A DNA stretch of 64,000 nt from Antedon mediterranea (taxonomy: Eukaryota > Echinodermata > Crinoidea > Comatulida > Antedonidae). The stretch is from contig NC_092671.1 of assembly GCF_964355755.1 (NCBI RefSeq), forward strand, positions 32,689,304 to 32,753,303, read 5' to 3'. The notes beneath the pieces are model-generated. The model saw nothing but the letters and a program-made list of their open reading frames with translations. It made no database searches and was not told where the DNA came from. Shown one piece after another: positions 23,875-36,386 of this stretch; position 1 is the stretch's first letter; each line of letters begins with the position of its first letter. The translations under genes and the position numbers were made by a program.

Positions 23875-26688
23875 ACGCACTCTAAATGTTATTGATTGAA
23901 TTGTTACATTGTATATTATTTGGGCCAAAAGCCATATAAATAACTATTTTTTTGGATCATTCCAAGAAAGAAAGTATACATAAATATATTTACCCTTCAA
24001 ATTGTACTGCTGTACTTTTTTGGTTGGTTTATAGCCTTGTTGGTTGTATCACCTGCAATTGTGTATGAAAAAAATTGAAGGAAAATTAAGAAATATAGGA
24101 TATTTAGTTTAAGAAAACGGAGACAGACTAAAACAGCATGGATTAGTTTGCTTTATTATTAGATTAGTAGGCTAGCCTAGGCTTAGGATATGTTAAAATA
24201 GCAGCCATGCATGTCATCACGACACTAGCTAGAGTAGTGATAATACAACATGCAGAACAGTAGTACTACTGTAGCTAGTTTGGGCCTACAACTACTAGAG
24301 GCCTAGGGCTAGACTTTAGAGGCCTAGGGCTAGACTTTAGAGGCCTAGCCTATGTAGGCCTAGGCCAAAATAACAAAAGTGATCATGAATGAATGGAAAT
24401 AAATCTCGTTTGTGTGGTAATGACATGTAGGCTAATAATAGGTTAATAATATAGTATTGTTGGGCTTTGTTTCTAGCCTACTATAGGCTAGTACTATGTA
24501 GAGGCCAATAAGACAATTTGCGGTCGTACACAGCCATGTAATCAATCAGCTAGCAAGGTGGGGCAAGCCAAGGCTGAAGCGCCTAGCTTACTAGCCAGCA
24601 TGCAGCGAGCGGCGAGGCCTCCATTTTGTTGTCGATCTTTGGTCATAGTTTGTAGGCCTACAGTACTGACTACAAATCATGTACCATAACCCGCGTTTGT
24701 CGCGCGTGTAAAATATGTGTAATTGCCGCGTGCCTGTATTTGCCGTGTGGACCATGACGTCATCACTTTGTAGCTTTTTACTGGTAAAATATGGAACTCC
24801 CGGTACGACGCCCGCGACAACACACACGTGGGTATCAGTTTGTTTTGTTTCTATTGTTTAGGCCTACCATCATATATGTAATCTGAACCCGCCCGTTACT
24901 GTATGTAACAAAGTTTATTTTTTCGCTATTGTTAGGCAAACAATAAATAAGAAAGTTTATAGAATTCATGTAAATTGTTTTTCATCGGGTTTTTGTTTAG
25001 AGTTCACGTCGTATTAAAATACAGAGCTAGGAGTGTTTTAGGCCAAGTACAGTATTCGCTCAAATAACTGTGACTGTGAATGGGTTTTCCGCCGCTCGGT
25101 GTAGAAAGTAAAATTATTACGTTCTTCTAACACATTTATTAAATGTCTTTTAGTATATTTGTATCTAACATGTCTGCATTGTATACTTGCTTTATAAATT
25201 ATGAAACGACTTAATAAGTTGCTAAATTGACGTTTAAAACAGATATTTGTCTGACATCAGCCCATGTTTATAATGAAAACAAAACAAGGTTCCGAAAATG
25301 GTACAGTCCAAAATGAGGTGTGCAATTAAATAATATCAACGTAAACATATGCGCACGGTATCAGGGCTGTAATTATAAGAGAACTGATTTCCCCTGGACG
25401 GGAAATGGTAAAAACTTGTATTTATTCGACCTCGCTTCTCTCTCGCTCTGGCTGTGTGCGGAGGATCGCTCCAACGTGGTTTCGTTCAGCGATTAATGGT
25501 CCAGTCCGTAACAGGGGTGTACATTAGTTACCGCGCTAAATACATGCATGTCAATACTGGTGTTGTAATATTATATAAATGTTTTCCTCCCCGACGGGGA
25601 ATGGTAAAACCTTTATGTTATTATTTGGCCTAGCAAACTGTGTGTACTCAATGGATGAACTCTACAACGTGGTGCGTACCACCAGCGACGATCGTGTTTT
25701 GAAAGATATTGTTGGGTCTTTTCTACCTTGTTTTTTTTAATGAGTTTTCTCAAATACTTAATAAATATGACTTAAAAATATATATAAACAAACCCTGAAA
25801 GCAAACTAGGCCTAGAATAGTAGTACTGTACTCCCGGTAGTAAGCCTACTATACTAAACTAGGCCTCCTAGGCCTAGGCCTAGTAATAGTATTTTCAATC
25901 ACATACATAATTGCATCATGGAGGTTTTTACCTCCATGATGGCACTATGATAAATAAATCGATTTTTTATTTCAAACAGGCCTATATTTTGTTATATAAA
26001 ATGCTGTTATCCTGTACTATAATTCCAGTTATTGACTGTTTGGTGATGATAATATATATGTACAAAACATCAACAAATTATAAATACAGTTCGCTGCAGT
26101 TGAATTACTCAATGCAGTAATGCATGAGTGAATATGGACAGTATTGTTAGTACCTAATTACACGCGAGTCACGCGTTTTTCACACCCGTGTAAAATGTGT
26201 GGGCTTGGTATATGATATGTAGTCAGTACTGTATGCCTATAGTAATAAGAGATAATAATAGACATATATGTCAGGCCTACCTTTTATAAAACAGCAAGAT
26301 TTGTGCCTCATCCTTAATTTGATGCGATTAGCCAATAATACCCATTCTAGACCTGGCATCTCTGTGCTGCGTGATCGCCGATTTTGCCGCCGAGCTACAC
26401 TGGCACAAAAACAAAGGGAGCCGTTTTTGGCTGTTGGCTTGCAGTTTTCTGATTGGTTGTTTACGGCTGCCGGCCTATACGACGCATGCTCCATTATTTT
26501 CAAAAAGTTGTGCAGTATTTCTTATTCTTTACTCGATTTTATTTGATTTAATTTAAATAATTGTTTGTTGCAATAATATAGGATTACAAATAATAATATT
26601 AATTATATTTTGAATGGTAATTACGGACCATGCTTCTATTCCCGTCACCTCAACCCAGAACACCCCCCCCCCCCCCACCTCTCCCCTG
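23875..26688. other. Non-coding, AGGCCTA-rich
   Basis: Dense AGGCCTAGG/CTAGCCTAG motifs at 24160-24600 and 25800-25890. 25190-25250 resembles part of the MITE at 12860-12960 (CATTGTATACTTGCTT, AATTGA.GTTTAAAA). CCC.GACGGG.AATGGTAAAA occurs at 25390 and again at 25590. A C17 run sits at 26662-26677. No gene recognised. Confidence 0.4.
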
Positions 26689-27247
26689 TGGCCGTATTCA
26701 CCAATCACACTTAAGTGAGATATTTCCCTTAAATCCTAAGGATTTCCCTTAAATAAAGAAAATATTAAGGGTTTCACTTAAGTGGTATTCACAAAGGGTT
26801 TAAGGTTAAGGGAAACCCTTAACTTGGTCTATTTTCCCCTTAACTTTTAAGGGACCTCAGAGGTCCCTTAAAAGTTCCCTTAACTATTCAGTACCTTGGT
26901 TGTGCTGACGATTCTGTATGTGCGAGTACTATGCCTACTTGTAGATGGCCCCAGTCTAGGCTAGGTAGAGATGCTAGGCCCCCTGTTGGTCTGCCCACTA
27001 ACCAGCCTAGGATTCATGTTTGGTTTGAGTAGCATCTAGGCCTAGACCTTTTTTGCTGATCCCCACCCTTACAAATTAGTCTATGCCTATATATTGATTT
27101 ATTTGTTTTGTTTTGACTGCCATTATTTTTGTGGAAGATGGCTTCCCATTTCGTTGTAATAGAAATTAGCCCCATTCTAGTAGGCTACCTAGGTAGAGAT
27201 GCTAGGCCCCCTGTTGGTCTGCCCAGTAACCAGCCTGGGTAGTAACA

Positions 27248-29284
27248 AAGTGCGAGGCAGCGAGGCACGCGAGGCAGGGAAGGCATGCGAGGCAAGTCAA
27301 AAATTTATGCGAGGCATCGTTTTACCATCATCAAAAAATGCGAGGCATCATTTTATCATTTCTCAAAATTGCAAGGCAGGAAATCACCGAAATTGAAGTA
27401 GCCTAGGCCTAGGCCCACTAGGCTAGTTTCCTTTTGCACCTGCCTTGTAATTTAACCAAGGCTTTATCCTGAATACCACAGCTTAGAATTAGGCATACTT
27501 TAATGAAGAAAAATCACATAAAAGTAACAATAAATCCATTAAATTGGTGATTTTACAGACGTTGTTTTTCTCGCATTTCGCACACTCAATGTTCAATATT
27601 TTGGTTTCTATGGAACGCCAAAAGAGCAAAATTAATTAGAGGGCTAAAAACTCTGTGGAATCCATTTATATTTAACGCATTATTTGGTGAAAATCAAGTA
27701 CAATTTCAATAGATTTTGTCACTGTCAGTAAGGAAAAATGTTACTGTTGATAATGTACACGGTTTCGTTAACCTTTTAAAGAATAAAATAGAAAAATTCA
27801 TCATAATATCCTTAGTAGGATGTCCTAGGTCTAGACTAGGTAGTGATGTTGATTTAGGATCGATTATTATTCTTTGAAAACAGAACAGTATCAGCAGTAA
27901 CATATTACAACATTTTTATTGACAAATTAACAAATATATTGAAATAAAACGTGTTTTTCACCAATAAATGCATGAGAAATTGACGTATTCCACTGAGTTT
28001 TAGTCCTCTATTATCGTTGCTCTTTTGGCGCTCCATAGAAACAAAAATATTGAACATTGAATAAGTGAAATTCGCGAACAGTGTGCGAGAAACACGCCTG
28101 TAAAATCATTAATTTAAGGATTTATTTGTTACTTTTTATGTGATTCTTTCATTAAAGTACTCATGAGGTATACTTCTAAGGTGTGGTATTCACACGATAA
28201 AGTTAGTTATCAAATTTGGAGTAAAAATACAAGCGAAGGAAACTAGCGCCAGGTTTATTAGTACGTACATGGACAACAATAAATAAAAATCGTTCGTAAT
28301 ATACCTAGCTTACTAAAACAGGAATAGTGTATCATTATTAAATATTACACCAATTATTATTTTATCAAAATTGATTAAATTATTTTCTACATAGGCCTTT
28401 ATCTAGGTTAGGGCTAAGCATATTAGTTAAAGTTTAATTTTAGGCCTAGTATTACAATTGTCGGACGTAAGTCTTTTTTCACACGCGCTCCAGAATTCTG
28501 TCGCAATTTTTTTCTTTGCGGCATGTTATTGGATCGGCATATCAGTTACCTTTTATTCACCGCCAGTTATTGAACTTGTCCTGGCAATCGCTGTTCACCT
28601 TATTTGCGAGAGAGGTACACGTGTTGTTCCTAGAGAATGGAATGTCAAAAATGTCTTTGGCACGCCGCTCAGAGAGAAGTCTGTGCGTTGCTGCTGAAAC
28701 CACGTGCTATAGGAGGGAATGCACCACAATCCTCTGAGCTGAGGGCTGAATCATTCCGCTACCTGCTAAATAGTAAAGAGGGATTTTCCATCTCTCGGGT
28801 CTACCGGATCTAGGCGCAGGGGTGTGACAAAATATTATTTTCACTCTGCTATGTTCGAGAGACATGTGAGTGAACACGCTCGAAATGCCAACAAACATTG
28901 CAGTCATTTGATGAGTGTGTCGCTATAACAATTATTGTTTATCGAAAGTTGAAGACTGTCGTTCAGATTTTTGAACCGTAGTTTGGGCACTTTTGTAAAA
29001 GTAAAATTTGACACGATATGACTTGAATGAAAAAACAATCGTTACATAAAAATAAACAACATGATGAGTGTATACACGAATCTATTTAGATACGCTTGTA
29101 TCGATTGATTATTAGGCCTATAATATAGCATAATAGCACGTTAAGATATGCCTCGCACCTTTTTGAAATTGTAAACTATATGCCTCGCACTTTTGGAAAT
29201 GATAAAATGATGCCTCGCACAAATATTTGGCATGCCGCGCATGCCTCGCTTGCCTCGCGTGCCTCGCTGCCTCGCACTTTGTCA
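27248..29284. mobile_element. Nested inverted-repeat element
   Basis: Left ACAAAGTGCGAGGCAGCGAG then GCACGCGAGGCA; right end is the inverse (TGCCTCGCGTGCCTCGC, CTCGCACTTTGT). Subterminal GCGAGGCAT..TTTTA.CAT motifs repeat on both sides. No coding sequence identified. Confidence 0.7.
27460..28205. repeat. Palindrome with ~210-bp arms
   Basis: The left arm (27460-27670) and right arm (27990-28205) are inverse copies: GAATACCACA, AATCACATAAAAGTAACA, TTTCTATGGAACGCCAAAAG and CAATGTTCAATATTTT on the left all recur inverted on the right. The spacer is about 320 bp. Could fold into a large cruciform or be a fold-back element. Confidence 0.7.
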
Positions 29285-29879
29285 ACACTCAACCAGCCTA
29301 GGATGCATATGCCTCAATACAGACAGGTTTAGGCCTACACAGAATGTTGGTTTGTTAGTAGCATCTAGGCTAGACCTATTTTTCTTGATCCTCATACAAA
29401 TTAGTCTAGGTTTAATATTCATTTACTTGTTTTTGTTTTGACTGCCATCGTCTATACATTTTTCTCTTCATCCTCCCCATCCCCCCAACCCCTTACTCTT
29501 TTTTTAAATATGCAAATTAGTTTTAGAGAGGAAAGTGATTGGACCATAGGGGAATTAAATCCTCTGTGATTGGACAATGGGACAACTCATGAATATTTAT
29601 GATTTTTTTTACCCTTAAGTTTTACCCTTACATTAAGTGTTTTCCTTAGGTAAGTGAATCCCTTAACTCATTTGTGAATACCCCTTAAGTGTTTCCCTTT
29701 GTTAAGGGAATTCTTAAATTTTAAGTGTAAGTATTTCCCTTAGCCTAAGTGAGATTGGTGAATACGGCCACTGGGTCCTCTCCCGTACTCCCACGACGTA
29801 CACCCAGCCATCCGCTTTCGCTCTTCTCCGAATTCCCTTGGTTGTTAGGAAAAAAACTAGTTGCAAAACCAATTGAAAC

Positions 29880-30255
29880 AACCTTGCCCGGTTGAAAAAC
29901 CGATTAGACCAGTTGACTAGTTAACTCAGTTGAGCTTTGGGAATACCAGTTGGCCAGTTGGAAAAACCAGTTGACCTGTTGAAAAACCAGTTGACCAGTT
30001 TGAAAAACCAGTTGACCAGTTTGAAAAACCAGTTGACCAGTTGAAAAACCAGTTGACCAGTTTGAAAAACCAGTTGACCAGTTGAAAAACCAGTTGACCA
30101 GTTGAAAAACCAGTTGACCAGTTGGAAAAACCAGTTGACCAGTTGGAAAAACCAGTTAGACCAGTTGAAAAACCAGTTGACCAGTTGTTAAAACCAGTTG
30201 AACCAGTTGGAAACCAGTTAGACCAGTTGAAGACCAGTTGGACCAGTTGAAATTT
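29880..30255. repeat. 21-bp CCAGTTGA minisatellite
   Basis: Head-to-tail CCAGTTGACCAGTTTGAAAA units of about 20-21 bp, degenerate at the ends. The minus-strand open frame (STGFSNW repeats) is a by-product. Confidence 0.9.
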
Positions 30256-33200
30256 CCAACTGTTCTCAACTGGAATTTTTACCTGGGAAACCACCAAGCT
30301 ACACAGCTCCATGTCTGTAGATAAACATATACAGTTCATAGTGACTCATTTTTAAAAAAAATTTGTTCGGAATCATTTCAGTCTGCAGAAGTTGTAGACG
30401 AAAACTTTGAAGGTGAATTTATATCGGTGTTTTTCTGTTTATTTTTTCTACAGAATTATTTCATTTTAAGCGAGTTTCACTTTAATAGTTAATTTATCAT
30501 TATAACATCTCAGTAAGACTACATTAATTGACAAGAGAAACGCTGATCAGGCAGGCAGTGTTCTGTTTGGCTGCATTAACCTAATGATGAGGAAAATGCA
30601 TCTTGTTGATGGATAGGTCTTCTAACATACATTAAAAATAATACAATTTATTGTTTTGGCACAAGTGTAGGCAAAACATTAAATCTTACTGGAAAAATAT
30701 TGATATTGAAATATATTGATACTGATCAGCTTAGGCTTATAGAACTATCACCCAAACTCTGTCATGCAAATTGTAGTGGTCATGATTATTTTGTAATAAC
30801 ATTAATATCAATCTGAGCAATATAAAGCACTACCCAATGCTCTGGCTGTCTCAAAGCACTATGACCAAAAGTCTATTTTTACCAAGGGAATTCAATTTTT
30901 ATTTAGTCAGAAAATGTAAGGCTTTAAACCAATTTTCCTTGTCCTAATAATCTTTTCCAAAAACGTTTAACTATCAATCATAATTTTCCAACACAAACTA
31001 TTATCAATTCATCATTTCTAATTATAAAAATGTGGTACAAAAACAACGTTTTCATATTAGTGTTTTTCCATAAAATTCATGACACCCACGAGAAAATAAA
31101 AAACTAAACTAAATGAGAATGCTTTATAAATGTACCTCTGGATACGGTAATCAATATTATTATAAGTATATATCCCCTGAGAGAACCTGTGTAATCAATT
31201 AAAGTTATGTTAATAATAATAATCATATTCATAAAGAACTTATTGATTTTAGGAAACAAAAATAGTTTTAATGGTTAAAGTAATTTCATTGAAATCAATT
31301 GTGGATTTATGAATAAAGGCAAATATCGTACCGCATTTGGTTTTCTGTTTTTCAGACAAAATATGAAATATTTATTCTCTCAATATTGATGTTAATTCAA
31401 TAATTATAATGGTTAATTTCAGAATAATCAAATATGATATCTATTCTAACATAAAGGAGTTTGGAATAATTTGATAAAATATTTATTATCTTTGTACAAT
31501 AAAATATACAAATGTATAATATTTAATATCTATACTATCTATTATATATATATATCGACGTACAAAATCTATACTAGATGTAGATTAAAATGATTTTATT
31601 ATTTTTTAATCATAAATTTGAGACAGCTGTCTGCATCATCTGATCAAACCTGCACTTTTTCTGTGTTTCATTCAGATAATTTACATTTGGACTGGATTCT
31701 TCACACATTTCACATTATAACCAAAACTTAACATACAGTACAATTTCCTTATCCCTGGAAATACATGATTCAGAGTGCAAAAAAAAAATGTTTCATTCTT
31801 TCATATGTAAATCAAATCAACGTTGGGAAGTGCGTTGAAATGTTTGCTGCATTTGTTATGAGAGGGTTAGTCTATAATCCTCCATGTGTAAAATAAAGAA
31901 GTGCACAAGTGCCAATCTACTTCTAATGTGATCTTATGATCCATTTGTAGAAAATCTATGACAATGCTGTGGGTATCACTATCAGTGTGTGGATCTCAAT
32001 GGAGATACAAATAAAACTAGCAAAAAGCTCAAAAGAAAAAGTAAAAAGCCAGAAAGAAATTTAAACTTTCTCAGTGCAATATATATCACTATCAATAGAT
32101 TAGTATTAGGCCAAATAAAAAAACATACTTGTTAAGCGTCACCGCCCGCTCCTGATTATCCAGCCGCCTCTCTTTTTTCTTTTTTTTTTTCCAATATACG
32201 ACGGAAAGTTCAGTTACCCAGCTCCAGATCAGCAGGGCTCGAAATTCACGCTAGCAAACTAGCATTTTGCTAGTAGATTCTTCATATTGCTAGTTGAAAA
32301 TTTCAAACCTAGCAAATGTTTGCTAGTGTAATTTTTTAGCTTAGCCACGCTAGCTGCCGATCGCTGTCGACAACGGCTAATTAGGAACCAATTTGGTGAA
32401 AACAATTGTTTCATTTACACGCCGCCGATTTATGTCAAGGAAACGCGAATAGCACTGTGAATCATGTAATGTGGTAAACAGTAAGCTTTTTCCCAACACA
32501 TTAAATCACGTGCATTTAGTACGTCGTTGAGGATTACATTATCAGTCACGTGATTACAGAATACGCGATTATCAATTTAGGGATTTAACAAAATAAATAT
32601 TTTGCCTACACAGTGGTCAAGCGCGTTTTTAATAGGTTCGTAAATAGTATACACCCTATACATAATTGACTCTACCAATTTTGTTTACGATGATCTCGCG
32701 CTCAAGATCGGCACACCACGAGGTCCTGTTGGGCGATGTGTTTTCTTATGCCTGGTTTTTACCTGTGGAATAATTACACACACACACTTTTCGCATCACA
32801 AGTTTAAATACTGATTTACACAGCAATGGGCAAAGGATTCATCAAGGAAGAATACATTGAATAAAAATTCACTTAAGAAATGCTGTAAGCTGTTTTCAAA
32901 CTATAAATCAGCCCACTATTAGTATTATTGAGACCAACATCATGCTTCTCGCGATAGGGAATTTCCTGGATAGATGAGTCGAGTGAGAGACGGCGGACCA
33001 TGGCCGATAAGTGAGGCGGGAGTAGCAGCTTGGACAGATTAGTTAGCCTAGGCCTACAATTTCTCTCGGTGGCAATTAAATTTAATGTTTTAATTACGTC
33101 TGGACATAAACAATACAAAACTCAGTTTTGTCATCGGCAATAATATTTTATACATAGTCAATTTTGTTCTGTTTGAAATTTTACAAGTTTGACGTTTCGT

Positions 33201-33309
33201 CCTAAAAAAAAGTGGGCCGAAACGTCCATCGCGCAAAAAAAAGACTGATAGCTAAGTAAAGATCAATGCATTTGCACATGATTTAGACATTTTTGTAAAA
33301 TATATAACA
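30256..33309. other. AT-rich non-coding DNA
   Basis: 31961-32028 (minus) is a diverged single copy of the 48-bp unit and flank at 46360-46500. 32233-32345 starts CAGGGCTCGAAATTCACG and repeats GCTAGT/CTAGCAAA, resembling one end of a hAT-type element, but no matching right end was seen. No gene recognised. Confidence 0.4.
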
Positions 33310-33486
33310 TTTTCTACATTAGCTGGTGATAGTAATTACATAAGCTGGGAGGCAATTTTCGTTACTACATATTAAGCTGTTGGTGTTTCTACATAAGCTG
33401 GAGGTTTTACTACATAAGCGGTGGATTGTTCTACATTAACGGTTGTTTCGACATTAGCTGGCGTTTTCTACATTAACGGTTGTAAC
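33310..33486. repeat. Degenerate ~20-bp tandem repeat
   Basis: Repeats of TCTACATTAACGGTTGTT / CTACATAAGCTGG-type units next to the Kv7 exon (88 bp away, inside the intron). Confidence 0.55.
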
Positions 33487-33573
33487 AGGCCTCATGCATG
33501 TCAGCCTTTCCTGCTTTGAATCATACTCAATCAACAAAGAATTTAATTTTTAAAAATTAAAAATGATACTTAC

Positions 33574-33803
33574 ACTATGAAATGATAGATGAAGCATTTC
33601 CAACCACTTGGACGTTCTAGGAAGTTATACACTTTTCCCTGGAATGTCATTCTCACAACCTGTTGTTTTCCAACATGTTTTGAATACTTTCTTTGCAACT
33701 CATCTTCAGAAGTAGCATTTCCTGGAACCGAACGATAATCCACTTGTAAATAGCTCTGATTATCCGTCGACACTACGGACGAAATAAAACCATACATTTT
33801 CAT
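33574..33803 (-). CDS. KCNQ1: Kv7 (KCNQ1-like) potassium channel, N-terminal exon
   Basis: Encodes the cytoplasmic N-terminal segment leading into S1 of a Kv7 channel. The last third reads [18 protein letters not shown], nearly identical to the KCNQ1 signature (NFLERPTGWKCFVYHF); other KCNQ paralogues have LYNVLERPRGW here, so the KCNQ1 group fits best. The donor is ATAGT|GTAAGTATC, leaving two bases of a Val codon that the 7305 exon completes. The start is uncertain. A TGA immediately precedes the ATG at 33803, so translation could begin there. Alternatively, a pyrimidine-rich acceptor (TTTCGTCCGTAG) would start the exon at 33772 (199 nt). The preceding part ([20 protein letters not shown]) is hydrophilic and has no signal peptide, as expected for a channel N terminus. 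The next intron is about 26.3 kb. Confidence 0.87.
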
Positions 33804-35655
33804 TCAGAAATACAAAATAAACAGGAAAGTCTTCATTAAATATTACACAAGTGTTATAATCATCCGACACACGCTCTTATAACAGGTTGTTTAAATTGTC
33901 ATTGTGATAAAATTATTTAATTTGTGCGTTGGTCTACTTAATATTCGGTTATGAGCAGAAAGTGAGGCTTAAAACGGTTGTTATTATGTACCTGTCACAT
34001 ATGTATAGATACAATGTAATAAATTGTAGCATTTATTCATTAACATGCAGAGACAGAGCATATTCAATTATGGCGGTACTTTCGTCAATAGGGTGTATAT
34101 TCTTCATGCAGTATAGCGTATATTGATATTAAACTTTTAGACAATTATGTCTGACAGTTGTGTCTTCAGCGAAAATTGTTAGTAATACTTTTGTACTTAA
34201 AATTTAAAAAAAAAACATCTTTTACAGATCAAAAAAATAGTACATACATGTACAGTATATTGTTGCATAAATCTTATACAGTTTAGTACCATATAAATGT
34301 AAAACTATTCACTGTATTTTAAGTCTGTCGATACAATAAAGGCATTAAATACCAATTATGGCCCCTTCAAAACATGTCAATTCAAATCAAAGCAAACAAT
34401 TTTTATATCCATGCAAATTTACTATTTAACAAGCTAATATCAGTTTGATACACTTTAAAGTAAACAGACAGACAAGAGGGAACAATAAAAGGGTCAACAT
34501 CTATAGTTTTGTTTGTGTAGTTTGTCATTCAAGGTAGATTACAGATATATATCTATAACATGCACTGAGTTACAGATACATTCTAGATTGACTCTTTTAA
34601 ACATAAGCATAACTTTTGAAAATTAATTATTTTAATTGTTGCCACAAGAGTTTGTTTTTTGTTTCCTAGAAATAAATTTCTTATTTCAAGTAACATTTAT
34701 TTCTTCTTTTTTTCTAATAAAACTTAAACATTTGACCAAAAAGAAGTATTAAAAATAAATAATTAAAATACTTTTGCTTAAAAAAAAACATATCAAAATT
34801 TGTTTTTAAAAATGCAAAAAAAGAAGAGGCAAGAGACCTAGAATTTAAACATCAATTGGATTACTCCAATCGACACTTGTGGCGGGCAAGCCATGTATAC
34901 AATAAAAGACAGTTGAAAAATACCTTGATTAATTTGTTGTTGAAATGTTATAAAATAAATCAACTTTCATTAGAATATACAGTATGTCATGGTGTTAATA
35001 ATTATAATGTATAAATGATTTGTTATTGTTTAATTAATATTTATTTATCTAATACCATCGTTAATGAGGGTGTCTTTGTGGAAAGTTGTTAATATTAAAG
35101 AAGTAGATAATGATTAATAGTATTTATATACAGATTTTATGTCAATTATGTTTAATTTAACAATAATCACCTACCCATTGCCTACAGTACTTTTCTATTA
35201 TCTCCTTTCATTTATTTGTTTCAAATCAGTAGTGAATGTATAATGTAATTTGTCTGAGCGCTGCCTCAGCATGCACACATTTCGCCATCATAATGTATTT
35301 CACTAAACACTCTAGACATGTTCTACAACATACAGTATACAGACTAATTTTATTTTATTGCTCTATGATGATGTGTATATCGCCTATGCACAGAAATTGC
35401 TTATAGTAAACTGTTTATGCAAAAAAGAACTATAGGAGTATGTCATTTCTCCCCTAGTTTATCAGTTTCTACGCATATCACTGTACTATTTATGAACTAA
35501 GTACAGGTCACAGGGGGCCTGGCTATATTTATACATGGGATTATAGTTATACTTGGATTTAATTAAAAATGGAATTTACTAAATCCTTGTTGTCTGTATT
35601 TAGCCTAACATAAAGAGGTGGCATTTACACTCTGACATCATCATCATCATTTGTT
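33804..35655. other. AT-rich non-coding DNA
   Basis: Lies upstream (minus sense) of the Kv7 N-terminal exon. The pyrimidine-rich acceptor-like tract ends inside the exon entry. No gene recognised. Confidence 0.35.
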
Positions 35656-35661
35656 ATGTTG

Positions 35662-36380
35662 GGGCCTGTTCGTAGGGGTTGAAAATACCAGCTTATTCCC
35701 GATTTCCGTTCGCGTGATCCAATTAACTTTTGCCTCAGGCTACAAAAAATTCGAGGTAAAATGTTCACCAAATTTGCAGGTTATTTCAGCGATAATCCAA
35801 TTATACTCGGCCTTCGAGGATAATAAATCTCCGATAGAGGCAATGTGTCAAATTTTGACAAACGTTCGCTGCCTAGGCCCGTCATTTCTCCTACGAAGCT
35901 CTTCCATACACGCTTCGAGAGCGATCGTCAGCTGGTGCTGTCCTTGTTGGTGTAGACCGCTTAGTAGGCCTAGCTGGTCGGGGAGCCGCTGGTCGGTGGT
36001 GTTTCCGTCGTGTAACATTGGGCTCAAATTCTTTGTCAATGAGTAAAATAATGGTCGTCAGGAGAAGGCATATTTCGGCAGGATTATCGGCGTTAAGAGG
36101 CATGAAGGTTTGTCGCAAGGATAAGCAGTGTAAAAAAGGTAGCAAGTAATTGTTATTGTAAAGAAAGATCGCGAGTAAAAAATATACAACACGAAACTAG
36201 CGTGCAAAAATGGGGTCGTAGGTTGTAAAGACAACTGACCTTAAAACGTAATTTCCGGTTTGTGATTCGTCAATTAAGCATTTAAGCGGTTAAATATTTC
36301 AAGTACGAACAACGCTCAATTTATAACCCGAGGCATGGGTGAAATTAAGCGCTTATTTTAACCACCGTACGAACACGACC
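35662..36380. mobile_element. Harbinger-like element, twin copy A
   Basis: Left end GGGCCTGTTCGTAGGGGTTG, then AAAATACCAGCTTAT; the right end is an imperfect inverse (TTATTTTAACCACCGTACGA then ACACGACC). A minus-strand frame starting near 36145 (NADNPAEICLLLTTIILLID, then RRKHHRPAAPRPARPTKR) is reminiscent of the hydrophobic-then-basic N terminus of PIF/Harbinger transposases, but it is short and broken. Confidence 0.7.
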
Positions 36381-36386
36381 ATAATA

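Larger units (their letters stand above)
26689..29770. mobile_element. 3.1-kb long-TIR element (Harbinger-like?)
   Basis: Ends TGGCCGTATTCACCAATC and its inverse GATTGGTGAATACGGCCA, flanked by CTG on both sides (3-bp target duplication). Both subterminal zones (about 200 bp) are full of TTAAGGG/CCCTTAA motifs. No transposase frame. It contains duplicated blocks (GATGCTAGGCCCCCTGTTGG at about 26970 and 27200; a TTTTGACTGCCAT region at 27110 and 29435) and a nested element. Confidence 0.75.
7306..33573 (-). other. KCNQ1: Long intron of the Kv7 gene
   Basis: Interval between the two recognised Kv7 exons, with GTAAGT at the 33573 end and TTTATAG at the 7306 end. It is made of AT-rich unique DNA and many inserted repeats, listed separately. 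No further Kv7-like coding piece was found inside it, which is expected because the flanking exons join directly in phase. Confidence 0.8.

Noticed and set aside
24591-24827. 78-codon minus-strand frame in a GC-richer patch
   Set aside because: No domain, splice support or partner exon.
29926-30339. 137-codon NWSTGFS repeat protein
   Set aside because: 21-bp CCAGTTGA minisatellite read in one frame.
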